Shown piece by piece: positions 35,155 through 49,003 of a stretch of 60,000 bases of DNA; the first letter of the stretch is position 1; every line of letters begins with the position of its first letter. The stretch is from Membranipora membranacea (Eukaryota > Bryozoa > Gymnolaemata > Cheilostomatida > Membraniporidae). A model generated the notes under the pieces. That model searched no databases. It was not told the origin of the DNA and saw only the letters and a list, made by a program, of their open reading frames with translations. A program made the position numbers and the translations under genes. The stretch is taken from NCBI GenBank assembly GCA_914767715.1, contig OU612074.1, positions 8,883,501 to 8,943,500 on the forward strand, in the 5' to 3' direction.

Positions 35155-35342
35155 GTTAATTGACTTTACCTTGCTGAGATATAGGATATAGGCTTTGTTG
35201 CTATAGTTATACGGTCTTCCAAAGACTAAGGAATGGAGGTGCTTTGGGGCACAGCTGATTTGTTCAGGGCAAAGTAACTCTCAGTTTGCAGGTGGGCCAG
35301 AACAAAACTGGGGCACAGAGTCCAGTAGACAATGTGTAGTGT

Positions 35343-35409
35343 GTAGCAGGATTTGAATACTAAACCGTGTTAGAGGGAAGGCACTCTAACCAACTGAGTT
35401 ACCTGCTAC
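35343..35409 (-). mobile_element. tRNA-like relic (unit 2)
   Basis: Copy of 19145-19211 with the same 7-bp end pairing and A box. Confidence 0.5.
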
Positions 35410-35574
35410 TCCAATACAGGTGTTCTTGGGTTAAAGTCTAGTACAAATCACAATGAGCAAGTGATGGCCTTGCTCTAGCGCCTACCAATGCACATGCCAT
35501 CATGACATGCCAAAATCTTTGCAAAGCATATCAACGAAAAACCATTCAAATCAAATTATTTTCTTCCCGAGCAG

Positions 35575-36860
35575 ATATCGGAGGTTCTTCCAAAAGAAGT
35601 GGATTCAGCTATGCCGGAGTTATTGGGGGTGTGAGCAGCGTTGTTGTGGCTATAGTTATTGTTTCAATAGTAATTGGTAAGTTATATTCGTTGAGGAAAA
35701 TGTGAGCAAGGTCATAGTTCTATCAGTGTATCCAACAAAATAAACCGATCACAATCTGATCAAAAACTGGCCAGTAGAATGAGAGTAGGAACGTAATGAC
35801 CTTTGACCCTGAGGTGGACACTGTAGAGATCCTGACACAACTTACAGCAATGGATTTATATATTTAATGCAACAGGGCTCTCCACAACTATCATTGATGT
35901 AGTGAACAGCAGACTAGCGCTAACACAAACGGTGAACTGCATTGTGGGACACAATTCTCAGTTTTCCTTTGTTATTATTCAAAGGTGTGATTAAAAGTGG
36001 AAAAATGAGAGCTGGGCATGCTAGAAGAACAGGACCTGCTTTCATAATCGCCCTCCAGTGTCTACATTGTCAAACGGAATGCATCACCAGCCTCCTCCAA
36101 AGTACCCAGGAGGTCCAGCTATGCAGCCCGATCAACCTGGATTTGGGGCTCGACAAGCATATCCTAATGGTTACTCTGCACACCCCGGTGGTTATCCTAT
36201 GTCAGGGATGGGTCCCCATCCTGGTGCACGACCTGGTCCGTATGGTGCTCCACCTTATGTAAACCCTCCTCCATATCCAGGGGTTCAGCAGCACCAGCCG
36301 CCGATGGCTACTGGCTTTTGAGGCTTGCAAGCGCCATCGGAAGGGGCAAAAGTCTGGGGGGGCTCAGACTACCCTAGCCCCAGCCTCCGATGGCTACTGG
36401 GTTCCCCAGCACCTCACAAGCACCACAGCAACAGCCGCCCGCTGAGTAAGTACAATCAGGCAGGCTTTACAAACCCATTCTTGTATTTAGTTACCTTCCC
36501 ATAATGCATCATCCCTGAGAAGTTTATTTCTCTCTTTCCATACTCAAACGTTTTCTGATGCACTCGCCATCACAACAGCATTTGCTTGAACACAAATCTC
36601 AGAGAAATATAAAAAAATGTAATGATCTCCAAATACGCTCTTATGATATAATATATCATAAGAGCGTATTTGGAGATCATAATTACATATACATATATAT
36701 TTTCCATAACACAGTATATCCAAATTACAGAGAAGCTGACACTTCAATCCCGGAGGATGACAGGCTCTATACAGCTAATCAAGCACAAAGCATACAGCCT
36801 GTCACTACAGCTGAGGTCAGACATGTTCAGCCAGCCCCAGATACTTCTGCTACTCAATAA
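35575..36860 (+). pseudogene. B2: headless TM and proline-rich tail exons
   Basis: TM exon 35575-35676; tail exon from 36059 (or 35985) to 36445; second tail exon 36731-36860, ending AEVRHVQPAPDTSATQ, like the end of the A tail. The first tail exon ends in phase 2 at GA|GTAAGT and the second begins in phase 2, so they fit. There is no signal or LDLa exon upstream on this strand. TGA at 36319-36321 replaces the Leu codon of unit 1, and small indels shortly after give a net -1 shift. PPKY and PPPY motifs lie before the stop. Confidence 0.7.
36622..36680. repeat. Perfect 59-bp palindrome, 29-bp arms, 1-nt loop (unit 2)
   Basis: The arm begins ATGATCTCCAAATACGCTCT. The pairing continues imperfectly outward after a 3-nt bulge (ATGTA and TTACAT). 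It lies in the intron between the two B2 tail exons and is absent from unit 1. Confidence 0.9.
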
Positions 36861-37025
36861 GGTAAAACTAATTGGTTGTGATAATTTATTGGAAACTTTT
36901 GCCGATGTGTCCACGTTTGGCCATCTCACCTAAATAGTTTTTGGTAACTTTTTTTAGCTTTATTGGCTTTTTTAACACTTCATTTTTATTACTTTTAACA
37001 ATTCACAATTGTTGTTGTTTTGCAG

Positions 37026-38861
37026 ATAGCACTGCTGACATTTATGTAAAGCCGAAGGTCAATTTTCCTTTCTACAGTGGAATAATAATAAGATGTTTTT
37101 TCATCGTTGTAATAGGAATCAGCGTTCCAGTCGGATGTGTATATTGTGAGTAAAGAATTATAACATCTCTATTTACTTTAATTTTCTCAACAATAAAAGG
37201 CCAGTGGAAATGATCGGATAACTAGAATTAAGGTTATTGGGATCAAAGTGATTATACGGGTAGGGGGGGGGGGGGGGGGTGTTGATGGATACCGGGCGGG
37301 GCAAGAGTCTGCTGGGCTCTGGCTACTACTATGCTGGACCTGCTTTAAACTTGCTTATTGTAGCATATGTGCGCAGAGGGGCTGACATTCTAAACCTATA
37401 TGTGCCTTAATGCGTAGAGTTTTATGGCCAAATAATTAGTATAATGATAATTAATGATCAATTATTACATGGGGTCAAAATATTCCATCTGTAATCAGAT
37501 AATGCTTATTAAGGGATATGGTTCCAATAATAGGTATATAAGCTACACCTGATAATTCCAGTCCTATTTGGTCGATATCACAAAATCACCATGGGACTCC
37601 TTCAAACAATGTTGAGGACCAGTTGTGCAAAGAGCCATCAATTCACCACACCCACTGATGTGTCAATTCTCTCACAACAACAATTGTACATCTGTAAGAC
37701 CATGAGAGCAATTCCATGCATAGTTTTCGGCGACACCACAATGAAGTCACCTGATTTTCACGCAAAATGACCACATTGTTTATGTAGAGAATAACCCATT
37801 ATCTGAATTGATGGTTTCAGGGGCTGCCAAAAGGCGGGCAGCTAATGCGGCTGATTCTGAGCGCCGGAGGCAACATGCAGAGAAAGCTGCTGCTGATCGC
37901 CGAGATGCAATAGCGGCAGTATCAGCGGCGGTGCACATTCAGCCTCCAGCTGGAACATCAAATCTGATCTAAACAGGAGCAGTCTTTGCCAACAAATCCT
38001 ACTATCACTTGCCTGGAAATAATGCAGCGACAGCACAAAATCAACCTGCACAGGTCATAGTACAAGGGGGTGAAGGTCAGATACTCAATAACACCCAGAG
38101 CCAAGCAGCAGTTCCAGACTACAAACCAACACCTGTATATGGTAATGTCCCAGGGTGATTAAAAAACTGCCTTGTATAGATGTACACTGCCTGTTTCAGT
38201 GAGCAATATGTGTAGCTCGGAGTGGCGCTTCGCACATCTAAAATCCAAAGTTCAGCTGTTGAGTTGATCGATTGACGATGTAGCACCAGGGCCTAGGCCC
38301 AAAGACAATTATGAAGCGTTATAAGATTTGTAGGACTGAGCCTCCAGCATACGGAAGTCTTTATGCAGGCTACCAACCTGACACTCAGCCTATCACCACA
38401 GTAACAATAACGCAGCAACAAAATGGGTTAGTCCATTTGATAGGAACATTATAACCAGTGCAATCCAAGAGTATCTATTTGCTTCTCTAATTTGTATGCA
38501 GGAAATGATAATAATTTCGCTGTGTCAATTTGAATCATTAATTATTAATTATCAATAAACTATTAAAAAAAACAAAAATAAGATGTGATAGTGTAGAACT
38601 CTTTAAAATGGTTTCAGAATAACTGTGATTTCTTGGTTACATTATGTCCAAACCATAGATCCCGAAAACTAAAAAATTAAAATGAATTTACAAACAATGT
38701 TACATTATATTACATTGTATTACGTTGTATTACGATAAAATATATAAATCATCCTATTTTATATAATATTATACAATATCATATTATATAACAATGGTCT
38801 TACTTATTTTTTCAGAGTTTCTGAGGGCACCCTGCCAAGATACCCCAATCTGGCCAATTAG
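37026..38861 (+). pseudogene. C2: headless TM and PPAY tail exons
   Basis: TM exon 37026-37145; tail exons 37821-38154, 38334-38426 and 38816-38861. The signal and LDLa exons were removed with the segment matching 20402-23348 of unit 1. The membrane span has Arg in place of a Gly (IIIRCFF). TAA at 37970-37972 interrupts the tail as in C1, and the last exon ends at the early TAG. Confidence 0.65.
37263..37279. repeat. Poly-G tract (17 G, unit 2)
   Basis: Same site as 23673; its length accounts for the 4-bp change in offset between units 1 and 2. Confidence 0.8.
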
Positions 38862-40670
38862 GATATGGCTCCAGTGGATTTCTAATCCTCGATCTAAATC
38901 GGATCGGATCTGGATCGAATTTCTATTTATTTATATATTTTTATTTATTGTGATACCCGAGGCAAGCTACCGATCGATGTGTTTTTTTGATACGCCCAGC
39001 TCTTTAACTTGAGACTTGCTGGTAAAAATAGCATCTTCACACACGCCTTATATCTATCATAACAGTTATATCATTTTTCCAGATGATGTGACTAGATTCC
39101 TAAATTTTGACGATCAGGATGTATGGTTGACCAACACACGTCATAATAATCCAACAACGCATTTTGATAGTTCTCTAAACATAAAGGTATTACTTATATG
39201 TATTTCTTATGTTACAAATGGTGCCTCTGTACTTGCTCAACTAATCTTTCTATTGTTCTAAGCGCGCTATCACATTTTAAACTAAATACTGATCCCATGT
39301 ATCGATTGGGCCTAAAACCAACATCACGTCGACATATGGAAACATTGTGATTAGGCCTTACATTGTGACTGTATTTGTCAATACAATGATGCTCCACTTT
39401 GACAGGTCCTCCAACATCAAATGGAAATGTTCTACACATTACTGTCAGGAGTGTTTGGGTGGGGGCAACACCACCACCCACCCATCCATCCCCACAGCCT
39501 GCCCAGGCTACTTTACTGTAGCGTTTTCTCATTTTGATGCAGCACCATGATGCTGGAACAGTATTGGAAGGTTGTAGTAGTTTACCACTTTGTATCACAA
39601 CCATGAGTGGATAACTCTTAATTGATTCAACCTAATCATTTATCAATCATCATACCAGGGAGTTTGGGACCTCCAACATCCCTGATCAAACCAGGGAGGG
39701 TGTGATAACCCTCCCACCCTGAAAGTAAGGCTGTAAAACAACCGAAGGCCTATGTTAGCCTGGGTAGACTGCCTACACAGGCTAGGCCTATATATCTAAT
39801 CAATTTTTATCAGTGGAACTCAAATGATCAGATTTTACACACTTGCTTCGAATGGAAGGTAAAAAATTGACATAAGTGATAGAAATGGGTAGCAGGAAAA
39901 TATTTTCGGTGTATTCATTGGCTCATATAACAAGACATATATAATCAGTATATGATAAAGATTTTATTTTATATAAAGATTAAAAAATCAGTGAAGAAAA
40001 CATGTCTGTCTTAGACACACAGTCTGTAATTGTTGATAGTTGCAAACATTCAAATAAAATAAAAAAGTGGTTTTGATAGTCCTTCTTCAATAATCTACCA
40101 GGTAAAATACAGCATCTGTTACTGAAAAGTCAGATGATACAAAATCTGTCATATATATTAAATCTGTCATATATATAACATTCTTGCATAAGCATTTTTG
40201 TAGCTCATGGTCAGCAAATCCAGGCGATTTGTATACTTGCTTAATTGTATTCAGTCTTTTGATCACAATGTTTAACCTTCTAAAGACCTTGAAAAGAAGA
40301 AAATGTGTTACTTTAATGGATATTACTAGGCTTGAATATTAATCTGCTTTGGTATCTCGAGGATAGATTCTGTTCCTACCAACAGTGGTAACAGTCAGAG
40401 AATTGTACGTGTTTCATGATGATATTTAACAAAAGAAAAAAATCTTTCCGAGACGAATATATAAATTAATCCAGTTTCACTGAATTTGGAGAATGGCTAA
40501 CCATAACAGGGGAGGTATAGTATGGTATTGTTGGGCTACAAAATTAAAATTTTCCTGCCTCATGGAAACTTTCTTAGAAGCCATGGGTATACAGCACCGT
40601 TCCAGAGCACTGGTCAACCAGATATATTTACAAATGAACTTTTTTTTATTCAAACTAGTTAGGCTATACC

Positions 40671-43600
40671 TTATTGAGCTGCAGGAGTATCTAGTGTGGA
40701 CTGAACTGGTCTGGCTTCGGCTGTAGTGACAGGCTGTATGTTTGGTGCCTGACTACCTGGTGAACTGGTATCCACCAATAACTGCCGGACTCCTGGATAC
40801 GGAGGAGGGTTTACACTAGGCTGAGGACCAGGTTGGGTACCAGGGTGGGGACCCATCTCTGACATAGGATAACCACCTGTTTGTTTTGTGTAACCAGGAT
40901 ATGGTGGCAGAGGTCCAAACCCAGACAGAGTTTGCTGTGCGGATGGACTTCCGGGGTACCCTAGCGGTGGCGAATGTGGCATTCTATTTGACACTGTAGC
41001 GATAGTAATGACACGGCGATTGTTGGGAGGAAGTCCTGCCCTTCTTACTGTTCTAGTTCTGTTCTCGGCATCTGCGGAATAAAAGCCGAACAGAATTTTC
41101 CAATAAATATTATGACAACACTGTTGCATTGTTGGAATATTATATCCATAGATTTCGTACAAGGAGCTTACATCAGTTACAATTTACTTGCTTCTTCCAC
41201 AATGATCATACAATATTGGACAAGTGACAATTTATGTATCCATAGATACATAAATTGTCACTTGTCCAATATTGTATGATCATTGTGGTAATTTAATCAT
41301 TTATTGAACACGGTAGATGCTATATACTCTTGTTAATTATCAAAATCTACTAGTTAATATGCACTGTAAATGTACTTACAGATTCCGATGATCATCCCAA
41401 CCACAACAAACACACCAACAAAAGCACTAACACCACCAATAATCTCGCCATAGTTAATTCTGCTAGTGAGAGACATAATTTATTATGATAATTATATGAA
41501 GATATAAATTCAAAAAGCCTAGTTACATCGACAAGTTTACCAATTTCAAGACATGTTTGAGCTGTAGTTATCAAATTAATGTGGGGTTTCTTGACTGAGT
41601 TAGGGCTTGTTAATATCCTGCAAGGAATGAACTGCTTAATCATATTTAGAGCTAATAACTTGGCTTCGAGTAATGTACTATAGCGATTGTTTGATGAAAC
41701 TTTTCGAAGTCCAATCACGAAAAAACTCCCCACAAAACCAAATCAAGAATTCCTATAAAAAGTTACTGTCCTGACCGATAAGTAGAAGTGGTGAAGGGAC
41801 AGTTAACTTCATCACTATAATCGCCACAGTCGTTAACTCCATCACATTTGAAGCTCCCAATTATGCACATTCCGTTGTTGCATCTGAAAATTATAATCGG
41901 AAATGTTAACCTTTGATGTCATGATGCAATGTAATCCAAAATTTTTTTGGGGTTTCATAGTCTAGTCTAAAAAAGTCTCCACCCAAGATTTAACAACATT
42001 TGGCCGTGACGTAATGTCATGGTGCGATATTGAGTTTCAGCAACAAACCAAGACCTATCGTTACTATTGTCCATAACTAAAAAATTGAAAGTTCTTGTAG
42101 CAATAAATGCAGATCCCAGTAAATTGTTTATAACAAATGTCACCGACTTAAATCCAACTAGAATTCCAAAAACATTGCATTGTGGGATTCTTTTTTTTTT
42201 TAAATGAACTTTTTTATTTTCTCAGGGAATCAAATAGCGAGTTAATCAAGTTCTAAACATGCTCTTGTGTGATATATCATTGCTATGGGGATTCTTTCAT
42301 AGGAATATTAGATTTAAATCGTCCTGCCAGGAATAGAATGGCATCAATAAATTTTAGACAATAAGTATAAGGTGCTCTACCACAACGAGGACTTTTTATA
42401 GCAATAATCAAGAGATACAACGTTCTGCAGTACAACCCAGCCCAGCAAGACTACGCTTCTCGGCCTATTGGCTAAGATCCAAGTGTCACTAGCAATGGCT
42501 GATTAGTGCCTGTTTCAGTTTCTGGCAGCTTGCTGCACACATACGATTAGGAGGTCCACCATGGCCTCGCAAGAAGGAAAAACCTACCATTTTTGGAATA
42601 GGTCCTTCTAATCTGATCTTAATCGCATCTAATTCTTTTGCATGACGGAACACAGCGGGTTAATTTTTTTTTGTGCGCGAGAGCTACTGTAAAGCCATAA
42701 GTGTCGTTTACAGATACCACTTATCGGTGAGTTTTTTGAGTGGCTGAAGTTATTCAGGGCATAAATTGCGCTAATTTAAACAAAGGTACAGGCTGAAAAT
42801 ATTTAGGCGAAAATTTACACTAATAAGGTAAATATATAATATCTAAATTTAGAGGGTCGCACCAACCGCACTCCCGCCCTCAGCCTCCTGTAAAGCTGAA
42901 AATATTTAGGCGTAAAAGTACACTAATAAGGTAAATATACGATAGCTAAATTTAGAGGGTCGCACCAACCGCACTACCGCGCTCAGCCTTCTGAGAGGTA
43001 GAAAATATTTAGGCAAAAAAATACACTAAGGTTAAATATATAATAGGCAAAATAAGAGGGTCGCACCAGCCGCACTCATGCTCAGCCTCCTGAAAGGTTA
43101 AAAATATTTAGGCGAGAAAATACGCTAATAGGTAAAAATATAATAGCCAAATTTAGAGGGTCGCACCAACCGCACTCTTGCGCTCAGCCTTCTGAGAAGT
43201 TGAAAATATTTAGGCGAAAAAATACACTAAGGTTAATATATAATAGCCAAAATTAGAGGGTTGCACCACCGCACTTCTGCGCTCAGCCTTCTGAGAGGTT
43301 GAAAATATTTAGGCAAATAAATACACTAAGGTTAATATATAATAGCCACAATTAGAGGATCGCACCAACCGCACTTGTGCGCTCAGCCTTCTGAGAGGTT
43401 GAAAATAGTTAGGCAAAAAAATACACTAAGGTTAAATATATAATAGCCAAAATTAGAGGGTTGCACCAACCGCACTTGTGCGCTCAGCCTTCTGAGAGGT
43501 TGAAAATATTTAGGCAAAAAAATACACTAAGGTTAAATATATAATAGCCAAAATTAGAGGGTTGCACCACCGCACTTGTGCGCTCAGCCTTCTGAGAGGT

Positions 43601-46600
43601 TGAAAATATTTAGGCAAAAAAATACACTAAGGTAAATATATAATGGGCAAATTTAGAGGGTCGCACCAACCGCACTCTTGCACTCAGCCTTCTGAGAGGT
43701 TGAAAATATTTAGGCGAAAAAATACACTAAGGTTAATATATAATAGCCAAGTTTAGAGGGTCGCACGGATTCACTTCTTGTAATTACTGTTGGCAATATA
43801 TGTGTGAACTGAACTACAGTGAACCCTTTCCACCGCGATTCAGTTGATTGTGCCGGACAATTTTTCTGTGAATACCAAACAACTTGACATTTGACATGAA
43901 CGCCTGTTAACCTGGGCTAGTTGATTTAACATAACATGAGCGTTCTTTAATACATAAATACATAAATACATGAAATTAAAGCTTATGATCGAATCTGATA
44001 AACGTTTATTACTATGACAGCTCACTGTCGGCCTAGTGATCTGATTTTTGATACCTATCCCTCGCCTTTGCTGCCATGAGATATACTCCTCCATACTCTC
44101 ACATTTTATAGAGACAGTTACCAGAACTACCGTTACTTCTTATAGTAATATAACATAATTGTAATGGGAAGAAGAAAGGTTTGGAAGTAATTCTGGGACC
44201 ACGAACCGTTGATAACTGTGATTATGGTTGAAGTGAATGAATTTCAGGGACAGTAAAATAGTGGTGCGCTTAGATGATGGTGCAACAAGTTTAACCTCTT
44301 GAATAAAGCACAAAAATAATAATGAACTTAAATCGCCACCCTGCCTGGTCATATTTCTGCTAGCATTGGCAGCCTATTGACAAAAATCTATTTTATGGCT
44401 GGACATAGCTTTATAGCTGATATCCATATTTGCCTGAGTTTTAATTTAGGCTATTACATATTAACCTTAGTGTATTTTTTTGCCTAAATATTTTCAACCC
44501 CTCAGAAGGCTGAGCGCACAAGTGCGGTTGGTGCGACCCTCTAAATTTGGCTATTATATATTAGCTAACCTTAGCGTATTGTTTTGCCTAAATATTTTCA
44601 ACCTCTCAGAAGGCTGAGCGCACGAGTGCGGTTGGTGCGACCCTCTAAAATTGACTATTATATTTTTACCTATTAGTGTATTTTCTCGCCTAAATATATT
44701 CAACCTCTCAGAAGGCTGAGCGCAGGAGTGCGGCGGGTGCGACCCTCTAATTTTGCCTATTATATACTTACCTTATTAGTGTACTTTTTCGCCTAAATAT
44801 TTTCAGCTTTACAGGAGGCTGAGCGCAAGAGTGCGGTTGGTGCGACCCTCTTAATTTGGCTATTATATTTTTAGGTAGGTCTGCAAGAAAAATGCCATTG
44901 TAACATATATATATATAATGAGATATAGTTAATGGCACCCAGCTGTGCACGATTTCCCCCCAGACAATCAAAAACCACAAGCAGTATATAACTATCATTG
45001 AAGGTTTTCCTCTGATATCCTTACTCTGTGATTTGATCCCATGATGCAATGCTTGTTCACACATTCCAGTGACATTCACTTTCCTTAACAAATTTCTTTT
45101 TTTTTCCTTTTTCCTCTTGGCACATAACGAAAAGCATTTTTTTTCTTAAGGAAGATTATGATGCCAATAAAAGTATTTTGAAAAAAATTATTCCATTATC
45201 ATTGACTATATGATCCGATTTGAATCCTTAAATCATTGCATTGGGGAATTCATATGTGAAAATAGTAACAGAGAAATGAGAGAAATGAATTGCAAAATAT
45301 GGCATCGTTTTGTTTTTAACATAGGCATTATGTATTAAGATCTTGATCTCAATGATGACAATTTATTGCAATATTCAAGCGATGAAACATTCCCAGTACA
45401 ACCCCACCCCATTAAGGCTATGCCGTCATATTGATCAATCCCGGCATGGCATGTTAAATGACTTTGATAACCATTCACTTACTGAAACTGTCCTGAATGA
45501 CAAGGCAGAGTTGTGGTGCTGGGACAATTCTGTTCATCACTCCAATCATCGCAATCATTATGTCCATCACATTTGTAGCGCCCACTCATGCATCTACCGT
45601 TGTTGCATCTGAAAATTACAATCCGAATGTTAACATCTGATCTCATGGTGCAAATCTTACTTGCGCATCCCAATGAAATGATTATAAATTGTTATATAAA
45701 CATTATCGTTGCCTTAAATCCAACTGGAATTCCTAAAACATTGCAGTCTGGGATCTATATATGACAATAGATATGATGTGACCTTGATAAAGCTTCACTC
45801 ACTGAAACTGTTCCGAAGGACAAGGCGGAATTGTGGTACTTGGACAATTCTGTTCATCACTATAATCGCGACAGTCGTTATCTCCATCACATTTGTAGCG
45901 CCATGGTATACAGTTGCTGTTATTACACCTACAAATTGTAATCGAAACTCTTTTCCAAATGCTGTAACCGTATCCAGAAACATCAAAGCTGATACGTTGT
46001 AAATTGCCACAGAGTTGAGTTATAGATGTTGGGGGTTTAGGCTCTTGGACGATAGCGTGAGTCAGCGTTCGGTGGGCGGGTTGTGACTCTTATACCTCGG
46101 CAGCACATTGCCACATTGTTGTTGCCTGGGGAATATGAGTGATACTTCTGAGACAAAATTGCTGGTTTATTGAAATGGGAAAATGAAATACTTCCCTCCA
46201 TGTAGTCACTTACGCAAATTTGTTGTAGCAAATGCAGTTCACTTCGTCTGAAAGATCACCGCAATCATTATCGCCATCACATTCCCAGGTTTCACGTATA
46301 CAACGGCCGTTCCCACATTCAAACTGGGAAAACCCACAGCTAGCAGTCGCCTCTATAAAAACAAAGAGGTGACAACTTGGAACAGTATGCTTTCATCTTT
46401 CAATTTGGTTCGCGACATTTAAAATTACCATGTTGTATGGGGAGAGTTATCCTTAGATGGACTTAACAGTTAACAGTGAGTGCCCAGAGATTGAGAAAAA
46501 TTATTGCAGGCTTCAAGACCTCAAAAGGTTATCAGACGAATTCTGGCGTAAAGGTAAGTAAAGTAAGTTAGTGAGATGTGTTAGGGGTATTCTGAGGAAA

Positions 46601-46983
46601 GTAAGACAGACTGAAGAAAAAAACAGTGCAGAAACTCAATATTTTGCATAAGTAGCTTCACTTTCTGTGGAAACATTGTGTTGCCAAATGAGTAGCTTCT
46701 CTTTTTCATAATTGATTGATCTGTTAAGGTAGATTACCGGCTACATGTAGCTAGCTGGATAACCACATGGTCAGCCTATTTTGGGACAAACAACTTAGTG
46801 TTAGTGTATAGTACAATGGCAACTGCGTAGATTGTGAGACAAAAAGGAGGGTAAGAAAGCGAACCTAACAAGCTCTAGATGTTACAGGAAAAGGAAGACG
46901 GACGCTTACATACCTGATACAAGGAAGAGAACTGATAGCAGCAGGGAACAAAACCTCACAAATGAATTCTCTGTCGGCTTCAT
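40671..46983 (-). CDS. A3: LDLa-repeat membrane protein with PPxY tail (~353 aa)
   Basis: Exons in transcript order: 46983-46914, 46352-46214, 45928-45803, 45608-45483, 41883-41767, 41462-41380, 41071-40671. I see no coding difference from A2. The same 10-bp loss at the last LDLa donor and the same new TM acceptor are present, so it shares the choice between a cryptic donor and a premature stop. Confidence 0.6.
41197..41288. repeat. Perfect 44-bp-arm hairpin (unit 3)
   Basis: Identical to 27603-27694, in the A3 TM-tail intron. Confidence 0.9.
42452..42579 (+). mobile_element. U2-snRNA-derived SINE, unit 3
   Basis: Copy of 28858 with one visible base difference (CACTAGCAATGG in place of CACTACCAATGG). 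Confidence 0.7.
42789..43766 (+). repeat. ~100-bp minisatellite, forward array (unit 3)
   Basis: Same array and copy number as unit 2, which is notable for a minisatellite and points to very recent duplication. Confidence 0.9.
44441..44872 (-). repeat. ~100-bp minisatellite, inverted array (unit 3)
   Basis: Same as 30847-31278. Confidence 0.85.
44873..45030. mobile_element. Right-end remnant of the outer MITE (unit 3)
   Basis: Same as 31279-31436. Confidence 0.65.
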
Positions 46984-48654
46984 AACTTCATCAATCCAGT
47001 GAACTAGATCGGTGTTATGATAGAGATATATAGTCCCTTGTCCCTGTAACTCAGTACTGTCCTGACAGCGTTCACTTCAGATGAGGAACTTTCGAGCAAT
47101 GGATGTGGGAGTCAATGATGATAAGGACACATAATACTCTTACTATGTTATCAGGAAAAAGATAAGAGATTTAATATAAAACAAACTATCGAATTAAATT
47201 AAGAGGATATACTAGACACGTGAATGTGTAAATATTGGTGATCAGTGATAAGATAAAGTCATCAAATTCTATTTTTGATGTTCAATTACTCATTCGCTCT
47301 GACCAGGTATTATATATGATGTAGCAGTAGCATTACCTGGTGTGGCCAGATCTAGAGGATGTAGCTCAGTATTTATGTATTCAGCCAACTTGGAAGACAA
47401 TCAACCATAATTTAAACTTTTTTTTTTGCAATATGACTTTTTCGACGGCCCTATTTAACAGACCTCTAACAGTGCGAAAGACATTTACTAACTTCAAAAG
47501 AAATACTTAAATATTTATCTTATTTTGAAGTTTTGTGACATTTAAATACTGCTATAATCATGTAGGTTTCAATTCAAGTGAGCAAATGGTAAGGGGAAAT
47601 TTCTTATATATGTTTTTAAAATGAGAGGCACTCTGGAATATTATAACAGCCAAAGTTCTGGAGCAGTTGTAAGATGGAGACTTAGTGGGACAAATCAGAA
47701 TGCTTAGGCTCAAATGAAATAATTAAATATTTATCTAAGAGGTGCGCACTGAAACATTTCGGCCAAGTTCTGGAGCACTTGTAACATGACAACTTATTCT
47801 TACAAATCTGCCTTGCTTGCTCAAAATGACAGTTTTGCAAAGAAAATAAAAGTAACTTTAATTTTCTAGAACGTTGTAATTTCAACATCCAAAAGATAGG
47901 AAAGGATATTTTGGTGTTCACTGTTATGGGTTCATGTTTTCAAGTTGAAGCTCTTGTAAAAGTAGTCTACATTAGCGAAGTTCTGATGTTTTGTTAAGTA
48001 TGGCTTGGGAATTCCCTGCCATAGCCTAGGACATTATACAACCCCACTTATGCATTAGAATTAATGTGTAATAATTTATACAGACATACGGACACAATAA
48101 GGCCGGAAAAGATTACCCATTAGGCAACAACGGCAAAAATGTCGCGAAAGATTATCCATTAGGCCGTACTGGCAAAAAGGCGGCAGGTTGCTCACAACTG
48201 TTAGAAAAGCGTCATCATTGTGGTAAAGCACCCAATTCCAGTGCCTAATCGAAAAATGTAATGATGTTAGTGTATTCCCTGCAGGATGCTGAAGGGTTTC
48301 TTTATGTCATTTCCCTATATTGTCGCATAGAAATCCCACAATGCAATGTTTTGGGAATTTCCAGTTGGAGAATAGTCAAAGATGATAGAATAATGTATGT
48401 AACCTAGCATCTATGATCTTCGGTTAATCAGTAAATAATCGTCGGGAGTGAAAGAGGCAAATTTTGAGGGATAAAACTAAAACAGTGGTGATGGTTTGTT
48501 GTATACAGGTAACACCAGCAGTCATATCGTGGCTGATGTCTTTGTGAGGAATGTACTGGACCACTGTATATATTCTGACAGTGCTTTTGGAAAAATCCAG
48601 TAATAATAATAATAATATTCAGGGGCAAGATTAGCTCTTGCTTTTATTTGGCAG

Positions 48655-48748
48655 GTGCAAAGGCCAGAACTGGACAAGGACAGGATCTCTTCCTAACAAT
48701 CGTCGTGTCATTGCTATCGCAACAGTGTCAAATAGAATGCAACATCCG
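48655..48748 (+). pseudogene. Stub of the B0 tail exon (unit 3)
   Basis: Same as 35061-35154, ending at the same deletion junction. Confidence 0.75.
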
Positions 48749-48936
48749 GTTAATTGACTTTACCTTGCTGAGATATAGGATATAGGCTTTGTTGCTATAG
48801 TTATACGGTCTTCCAAAGACTAAGGAATGGAGGTGCTTTGGGGCACAGCTGATTTGTTCAGGGCAAAGTAACTCTCAGTTTGCAGGTGGGCCAGAACAAA
48901 ACTGGGGCACAGAGTCCAGTAGACAATGTGTAGTGT

Positions 48937-49003
48937 GTAGCAGGATTTGAATACTAAACCGTGTTAGAGGGAAGGCACTCTAACCAACTGAGTTACCTGC
49001 TAC
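48937..49003 (-). mobile_element. tRNA-like relic (unit 3)
   Basis: Copy of 19145-19211. Confidence 0.5.

Larger units (their letters stand above)
26673..40266. repeat. Tandem unit 2 (13,594 bp)
   Basis: Matching points in unit 3 lie exactly 13,594 bp further on, for example the A tail stop at 27077 and 40671 and the A signal exon at 33320 and 46914. Only a handful of single-base differences from unit 3 are visible across the whole unit. It contains A2 (minus) and the headless plus-strand remnants B2 and C2. The stretches matching unit 1 positions 12.4-13.5, 13.9-19.0 and 20.4-23.3 kb are absent. The unit boundary chosen is arbitrary within the repeat. Confidence 0.9.

Noticed and set aside
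35502-35705. A possible start codon reading into the B2 TM exon (MTCQNLC...)
   Set aside because: The upstream part is intron-like, differs in frame from unit 1, and the acceptor before the TM exon is well kept.
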